This document shows positions 58,720 to 64,000 of a DNA stretch of 64,000 nt, in pieces. Origin of the DNA: Mycogone perniciosa (lineage: Eukaryota; Ascomycota; Sordariomycetes; Hypocreales; Hypocreaceae); contig JAOALB010000022.1 in NCBI GenBank assembly GCA_025331125.1, positions 181,247-245,246 of the forward strand, written 5' to 3'. The stretch's first letter is position 1. The number at the start of each line of letters is the position of its first letter. Position numbers and translations under genes: made by a program. Under the pieces are notes generated by a model. The model made no database searches. It was given only the letters and a program-made list of their open reading frames with translations, and had not been told where the DNA came from.

Positions 58720-59850
58720 TTTTAATTAATTTATCTTTTTTATTAAATATCTTAACACTATATAATAAAATACTTTAGTAAAGTCGAAATTTATATACAG
58801 TAAGCCTTAAAGTATATATAGTTAAATTTAAATGCAAAAATAAATATTATAATATAAGAATTTATAGTTCTATAAAATTGCCTTTAATAATATATTTCTA
58901 GTATTCTATTAAAATTTAAATACCTAATAGCTAATATTAAGCTAAGCTAAAAAAAAACTGCTTTATACCTTTATATTAATTAGCTAAATATAGTTAATTT
59001 AACTATATAATTTAAATTTATTATAAATACTATAAATTATATTTGAAAAGAAAGGTCTTTATTATCTTTATTAAAGCTATTACCTATAATTAAAACATTT
59101 TAAATTAACTGGTTTTTTAAGTAATATAAATATATTAAAAAACTTTAAAAAAAAGCTAAATATAAATCGATAAGTATTTAAAGATTAAAGCTATATTTTT
59201 AAATACTTTTAAAAGCTATAGAAAATAATAAAAAATAAAAGTATTATTTTAAAAAATATTTAAAATATAAATAAAACTAGCTTTTAAATTAAAATAAAGA
59301 AAGATTACTTTATTATTATAAAAAGGAAAAGGGTATATTGTTTAATATATTTAAAAACTATAAATTAACTATAGTAATTAAAGTTATTTTAACTAATAGT
59401 AATTAAATCTTTACTTTTTTTATTTTTAATAGTTAACTTTATATATTAAATTAATATTAATAAATTAAACTTAAAAAAAACTATTATTATATTATTTTTA
59501 TTTAGTTTATTAATAGTTATTAATATATTTAATATATTTATACTCCTTTTTATTAGCCTATTTAAAAAAAGTTAATTACTTATTTAAGCAACTACTAGGT
59601 TAAAAAAGTATAAAAGTATAAAGATAAAATAAATAGACTTAGTTTAATAAATAATTAACCTGTATTCTCCTTTAATATATTACTTTACCTGTAATTTTAT
59701 AGCTAATAAAGTATAAAAAGGTAATTATTAGTTACTTTTAGCTATAAATATTATAATTAAATAATTTACAGTATCTTTTAATCCTTATATTACTTAACTG
59801 CAGCTTTATAGTTTTATTAAAACTATAGTTCCCGCGCTTTATTTAAGTTA

Positions 59851-59857
<7 letters not shown>

Positions 59858-59881
<24 letters not shown>
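59858..59881. repeat. TA dinucleotide microsatellite
   Basis: About twelve TA units in the AT-rich block. Confidence 0.8.
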
Positions 59882-60204
59882 CTTAAAGCGCTAATTCCCT
59901 TTTAATAAAACTAATAATCGAGATAAAGGGAAATCTTAAAGAGTGCATCCTAAAAAGCAATTACTAAAAGTACTTTTATACTACTACTAAAACCTACCTT
60001 TATTTAACTACTAATAAAATTGTAGGCTAACTTTAATAAATCTTTAAGTAAATATAAAATAATCAGTTAAAAGAAATAGCCTAAAAACTTTTTATTATAG
60101 CCAGTTAATATAGATTAATATAATATTTATTTTTAAAAATATAAGTTATTTAATTATAATTTCTAAAATATAAAAATCAAAATTAATTAACCTAAATATA
60201 ATAC

Positions 60205-60784
60205 TATTAAAAAGGAGGGCTAAAAAGTAAGGATTTCAGTATATTTAGGTAACCTTCCTATTCTAGCTAGACCCGGAATTAGGCTTAACGCTAGGACCAA
60301 GTTTTAGAGGAACTTCGGTGTAAGTCAGGAAATTTCTATTATCTTTAACAATAACAATTAAACTAAAACCAGCTACCCTGCCTACCCTAAACTTAATATA
60401 ATAGGTATAATAGCTATTATAAAAAATTTAATTAAAATAGTTTCCTGTTTATATAGCTATAAGTCAATTTAGACGATTTCCTATATAAATAAAATTTATA
60501 GAAAATATAAATAAAGCTATAAACTTAATTCTATTACTATATTCTTATAATTTAATTAAAGGACTATTATAAAAAATAAAGCTATTATTTATATAATTAC
60601 TTTTATACTAGCTATATATATACTAAATATTCTATAACTTTTAGCTATTAAATTATTTACAATTTAATTATTTATTTATTATTAGCTTAATTAAACTTTT
60701 AATTATTTCTTTATTACTATATTATATATAGCTTTTAAAAAGCTATATATAAATAAAGTTTAATATAACTTTATTATTTTAATA
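60205..60784 (-). mobile_element. LTR-like repeat copy A (strongly AT-shifted)
   Basis: A 580-bp copy of the 581-bp unit. Read on the minus strand it begins TATTA (derived from TGTTA) and ends TAATA. It is the most degraded full-length copy. Its five-base flanks (AATAC, AATTA) do not match. The DNA to its right (60785-61009) is related to the DNA left of copy E in inverted orientation. Confidence 0.7.
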
Positions 60785-61009
60785 AATTATAAGCTTAAAA
60801 AAGTTTTTTTTAAATCTTTATTAATAGATTTTTTTAATAGTTATAGTATTTCTTTTAATGCTATTATAGTATTTATAATAGGTTTTTTATAGTGCTTATT
60901 TTAATATCTATATTAATACTTTTAAAATTTTAGTTACTTAAAGCTATTCCTAGGCTTTTACTATAAATACTATTATAGTTATAGTAATACTATTTATATT
61001 ACTACCTTT

Positions 61010-61590
61010 TATTAAAAAGGAGGGCTAAAAAGTAAGGATTTTAGTGTATTTGGGTAACCTTCCTATTCTGGCTAGACCCGGAATTAGGCCCGACGCTAGG
61101 ACCGAGTTCCGGAGGAACTTCGGTGTAAGTCAGGAAATTTCTGTTATCTTTAACGATAACAATTAAGCTAGGACCAGCTATCCCGCCTACCCTAGACTCA
61201 ATATAATGGCTATAATGGCTATTGTGAAAAATCTGACTAAAATGGTTTCCTGTTTGTATAGCTATGAGTCGATTTAGCCGATTTCCTATATAAATAAATT
61301 TTGCGGAAAATAGGAATAGGGCTATAAACCCAATTCTGCCGCTATATTTTTATTATCTAGTCGGAGGACTATTATAAAAGACAAAGCATTATTCTACAAT
61401 TACTTCTATAATCCAGCCGCATATACATTAGATATTCTATAGCTTTTCAGCTATTAGATTAGTTACAATTTAATTGTTTATTTATTATTAACCTAATTAG
61501 ACTCTTAGTTATTTCTTTATTACTGTATTGTATACAGCTTCCTAGAAGCTGTATATAAATAAGGTTTAGTATAACCTTGTTATTTTAACA
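61010..61590 (-). mobile_element. LTR-like repeat copy B (least decayed)
   Basis: 581 bp; on the minus strand it begins TGTTAAAATAACA and ends TTTTTAATA. It keeps the most G and C of all copies. It carries three internal inverted repeats: CCGGAA/TTCCGG (61078-61083 and 61107-61112), GTTATC/GATAAC (61143-61148 and 61155-61160) and an 11-bp hairpin 61531-61555 (TATACAGCTTC/GAAGCTGTATA). No coding capacity. A solo LTR is the best reading; no flanking duplication remains. Confidence 0.7.
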
Positions 61591-61980
61591 AATATAATAG
61601 GCATAATGGCTATTGTAAAAAATCCGACTAAAATAGTTTCCTGTTTATATAGCTGTAAGTCAATTTGGACGATTTCCTATATAAATAAATTTTGCGGAAA
61701 ATAGGAATAAGGCTATAAATTTAATTCTGCTACTGTATTTTTATTATTTAGTTAAAGGACTATTATAAAAGATAAAGCTATTGTTTATATAATTACTTCT
61801 ATACTGGCTATATATATACTAGATATTCTATAACTTTTAGCTATTAAATTATTTACAATTTAATTGTTTATCTATTATTAACTTAATTAGACTTTTAGTT
61901 GTTTCCTTATTACTGCATTATATACAGCTTCCTAAAAGCTATATATAAATAAGGTTTAGTATAACCTTGTTATTTTAACA
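61591..61980 (-). mobile_element. LTR-like repeat copy C (truncated)
   Basis: About 390 bp directly abutting copy B and matching B from about 61201 to 61590; the first 190 bp of the unit (plus-strand left side) are absent. It ends with the same TTATTTTAACA. Confidence 0.65.
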
Positions 61981-63008
61981 AGTTCCTTTAATTCTCTTAG
62001 CCTATTAAAGATAAGTCTTTTCTAGGGAATTTAAATATTAATTTACTTAATCTAGCATATTAGTATTAACCTTTAAAATAATTAACTTAGCTAATAAACT
62101 ATTAAAAGTAGCGTTAAATTTAGCTAAAAATCCTTTATAATTACTGTAATTTAATAAGTAAAATTCCCTATAAAGGGAATCTCTTTAAAGTATATTAAAG
62201 TAACTATATAGTTTCTATAATACTAAAAATGCTTCTTTTAGGCTTTGAATCTAAGTAATAGATATAGCGGGAATAGCTATTAAGCTATCCTTAATTAATA
62301 TAAATAATAAGGCCTATTTTAAATTAAATAAAGAATTAGTAACTAGAGGATTTTCTATAAAGGTATAGTAATCTATAGCCTTTAATATAATATTTAAGGA
62401 CTGTTTCTATTAATTAAAGTTATTAAGATCTATTAACTTATAGCTTTTTAGAAAGCTATAGACCTTTTTTAATGCCTTTTTAATAAAACTACTATTTAAA
62501 GTTAAAATAGTAGTTTAAAGGTAAAGAATTAATAAAAATAGAATTTAAATAGGTATAAGAATAAAGGTAAAAGTTTATATTAATATTAAAATAAAGGCTA
62601 TAAAATTAACTTTTATTAGACTTATAGTTTATTAAAGTTAAAGACTTAAAATAGCAGCAGCTAAGTTAGTTAAAGTATCAAATAATTAAATTATAGTATT
62701 ATTCTAACCCTTTAACTATACCTTTACTATTTTAATAAAAGCCCTTTATATTTAAAGCTTTTATTTTATATTTTATACTTAAATAAATAAATCCCTTTAC
62801 TGTTAAAAAAAGCTCTTATCTTTAATTAAAGAAATAAGGCTATTAAAAGCTTCAATAAATCAACTTATACTATTAATATCAAACCTATATCTTATATAAA
62901 TAAAGAATATATTATATAGTATATAAAGGTAATAATATAAATAATATTACTATAACTGTAACAGTATTTATAGTAAAAGCCTATAAATAGCTTTAAATAG
63001 CTAAATTC

Positions 63009-63118
63009 TTAAAAGTGCTAATATAAATTATTAAAAGTGTTAATATAAATTATTAAAAGTGCTAATATAAATTATTAAAAGTGCTAATATAAATTATTAA
63101 AAGTGCTAATATAAATTA
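63009..63118. repeat. 22-bp tandem repeat, five units
   Basis: Unit TTAAAAGTGCTAATATAAAT plus TA, five head-to-tail copies, the second with one C-to-T change. It lies against the left end of LTR-like copy D and grew from sequence that is single-copy in the related segment at about 60905-60930. Confidence 0.9.
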
Positions 63119-63697
63119 TTAAAATAATAAGGTTATACTAAACCTTATTTATATGCAGCTTTTAGGAAGCTGTATATAATGCAGTAATAAAGAAACGACT
63201 AAAAGTCTAATTAAGTTAATAATAAATAAACAATTAAATTATAACTAATCTAATAGCTAAAAAGCTATAGAATATCTAGTATATATACGGCTGGATTATA
63301 AAAATGATTATAGAATAATGCTTTATCTTTTATAATAGTCCTCCAACTAAATAATAGGAATATAGTGGCAGAATTAGGTTTATAGCCTTATTCCTATTTT
63401 CTGCAAAATTCATTTATATAGGAAATCGGCTAAATCGACTTACGGCCATATAAACAGGAAACCATTTTAGTCAGATTTTTCACAATAGCCATTATAGCTA
63501 TTATATTAAGTCTAGGGTAGGCGGGATAGCTGGTCCTAGCTTAATTGTTATCGTTGAAGATAACAGAAATTTCCTGACTTACACTGAAGTTCTTCCGGAA
63601 CTCGGTCTTAGCGTCGGGCCTAATTCCAGGTCTAGCCAAAATAGGAAGGTTACCTAAATACACTGAAATCCTTACTTTTTAGCCCTCCTTTTTAATA
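63117..63697 (+). mobile_element. LTR-like repeat copy D with 5-bp target duplication
   Basis: 581 bp in the opposite orientation to copies A-C. It is flanked on both sides by TAAAT (63112-63116 and 63698-63702), a perfect 5-bp duplication as made by LTR-retrotransposon integrases. The joined flanks match an uninterrupted related sequence at about 60890-60925. It is therefore best explained as a solo LTR. Confidence 0.8.
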
Positions 63698-63823
63698 TAA
63701 ATATTAAAATAAATACTATAAAAAACCTACTATAAATACTATAATAGTACTTAAAGAAGTGCTATAACTATTAAAAGAATTTATTAATAAAGATTTAAAA
63801 AAAACTCTTTTAAGCTTATAACC

Positions 63824-64000
63824 TATTAAAATAATAAAGTTATACTAAACTTTATTTATATATAGCTTTTAAGAAACTATATATAATATAATAATAAAAA
63901 ATAATTAAAAGTTTAATTAAATTAATAATAAAAAATAATTAAAAGTTTAATTAAATTAATAATAAAAAATAATTAAAAGTTTAATTAAATTAATAATAAA
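63824..64000 (+). mobile_element. LTR-like repeat copy E (runs off the window)
   Basis: Begins TATTAAAATAATAAAG and matches the first part of copy D. It then runs into a short tandem array and the window edge. Highly AT-shifted, like copy A. Confidence 0.6.
63889..64000. repeat. 34-bp tandem repeat inside copy E
   Basis: The unit AATAATAAAAAATAATTAAA plus AGTTTAATTAAATT repeats just over three times without change up to the window edge. The corresponding segment of copy D occurs once. Confidence 0.85.

Larger units (their letters stand above)
58720..64000. repeat. AT-rich, gene-free repeat block (RIP-like)
   Basis: The base composition falls abruptly after 58720 to nearly pure A/T, dominated by TpA-rich words, with no open frame above 60 codons. 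Islands of higher G+C coincide with copies of one repeated unit. The same unit appears in versions where G and C are replaced by A and T (for example CCGACGCTAGGACCGAG against CTTAACGCTAGGACCAAG), as repeat-induced point mutation would produce. The block runs past the window edge, so it could be pericentromeric, subtelomeric or an interstitial repeat island. Confidence 0.85.

Noticed and set aside
61010..61590. reading the 581-bp unit as a SINE or structured RNA gene
   Set aside because: No tRNA-like A/B boxes or poly-A tail seen; TGTTA..TAACA ends and a 5-bp duplication at copy D fit an LTR better.
63009..64000. tandem arrays as a possible CRISPR array
   Set aside because: Units are directly adjacent with no spacers, in a eukaryotic AT-rich repeat block.
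1..64000. tRNA genes
   Set aside because: Scanned for GGTTCRANNCC-type T-arms in spacers on both strands; none was found with matching arms. This is by eye and not exhaustive.

Overview
The window is nuclear DNA of a filamentous ascomycete. Genes lie 0.1-1.5 kb apart on both strands and are cut by short introns (about 41-122 nt) with GT..AG ends and CTAAC/CTGAC branch sites. All recognisable products are eukaryotic. The RPB8, Elongator, GBF1-type and Cid1-type proteins read most like Eurotiomycetes (Aspergillus and relatives), but that placement is inferred from remembered family sequences. I saw no bacterial, plasmid or CRISPR feature, and found no tRNA or rRNA gene by eye.

Layout, left to right: RAD18 (670-2087, +), CHM7 (2384-3846, -), TRS85 (4424-6742, -), BUD13/CWC26 (7199-8188, +), TFIIF alpha (8435-10554, -), a 1.7 kb gap, a Cid1-type nucleotidyltransferase (12223-15405, +), an Asteroid/XPG-like protein (15517-17345, -), PRPP synthetase (17839-19467, +), a short-chain dehydrogenase with a presequence (20187-21541, -), an MFS drug-type transporter (22518-24451, -), the NEDD8 E1 subunit ULA1 (25960-27742, +), a HEI10-like RING protein (28770-30029, +), the apyrase YND1 (31390-33450, +), OPI10/Hikeshi (34095-34700, -), a Nudix hydrolase (35098-36218, +), RPB8 (36408-36961, -), ELP4 (37497-38682, +), SEN34 (39237-40100, +), a large membrane RING protein (40311-43172, -), the exosome subunit MTR3 (44270-45180, -), an unidentified many-exon locus (about 45562-46637, +), TTI2 (47209-49006, +), FIG4 (49059-52133, -) and the Arf-GEF GEA2/GBF1 (53151-58247, -). 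From about 58.7 kb to the end lies an extremely AT-rich block with LTR-like repeats and tandem repeats and no gene.

Functionally this is mostly a core housekeeping neighbourhood: transcription and RNA work (TFIIF alpha, RPB8, ELP4, BUD13, SEN34, MTR3, Cid1-type enzyme), membrane traffic and lipid signalling (TRS85, GEA2, FIG4, YND1, CHM7), ubiquitin-like pathways (RAD18, ULA1, HEI10-like and membrane RING proteins), and genome maintenance (RAD18, TTI2, HEI10). There is no sign of a secondary-metabolite cluster or operon. Several pairs share short divergent promoters (TRS85/BUD13, Asteroid/PRPP synthetase, OPI10/Nudix, RPB8/ELP4) and some converge closely (TTI2/FIG4, 52 bp between stops).

The most unusual part is the right end. 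A 581-bp LTR-like unit (5'-TGTTA..TAACA-3' on the minus strand) occurs as several copies in both orientations. One copy (63117-63697) has a perfect 5-bp target duplication, and the paralogous empty site can be read elsewhere in the same block. Most copies look decayed by C-to-T change, as expected of repeat-induced point mutation. Splice junctions given here were derived by hand from reading frame, splice consensus and family conservation; no alignment or expression data were available.
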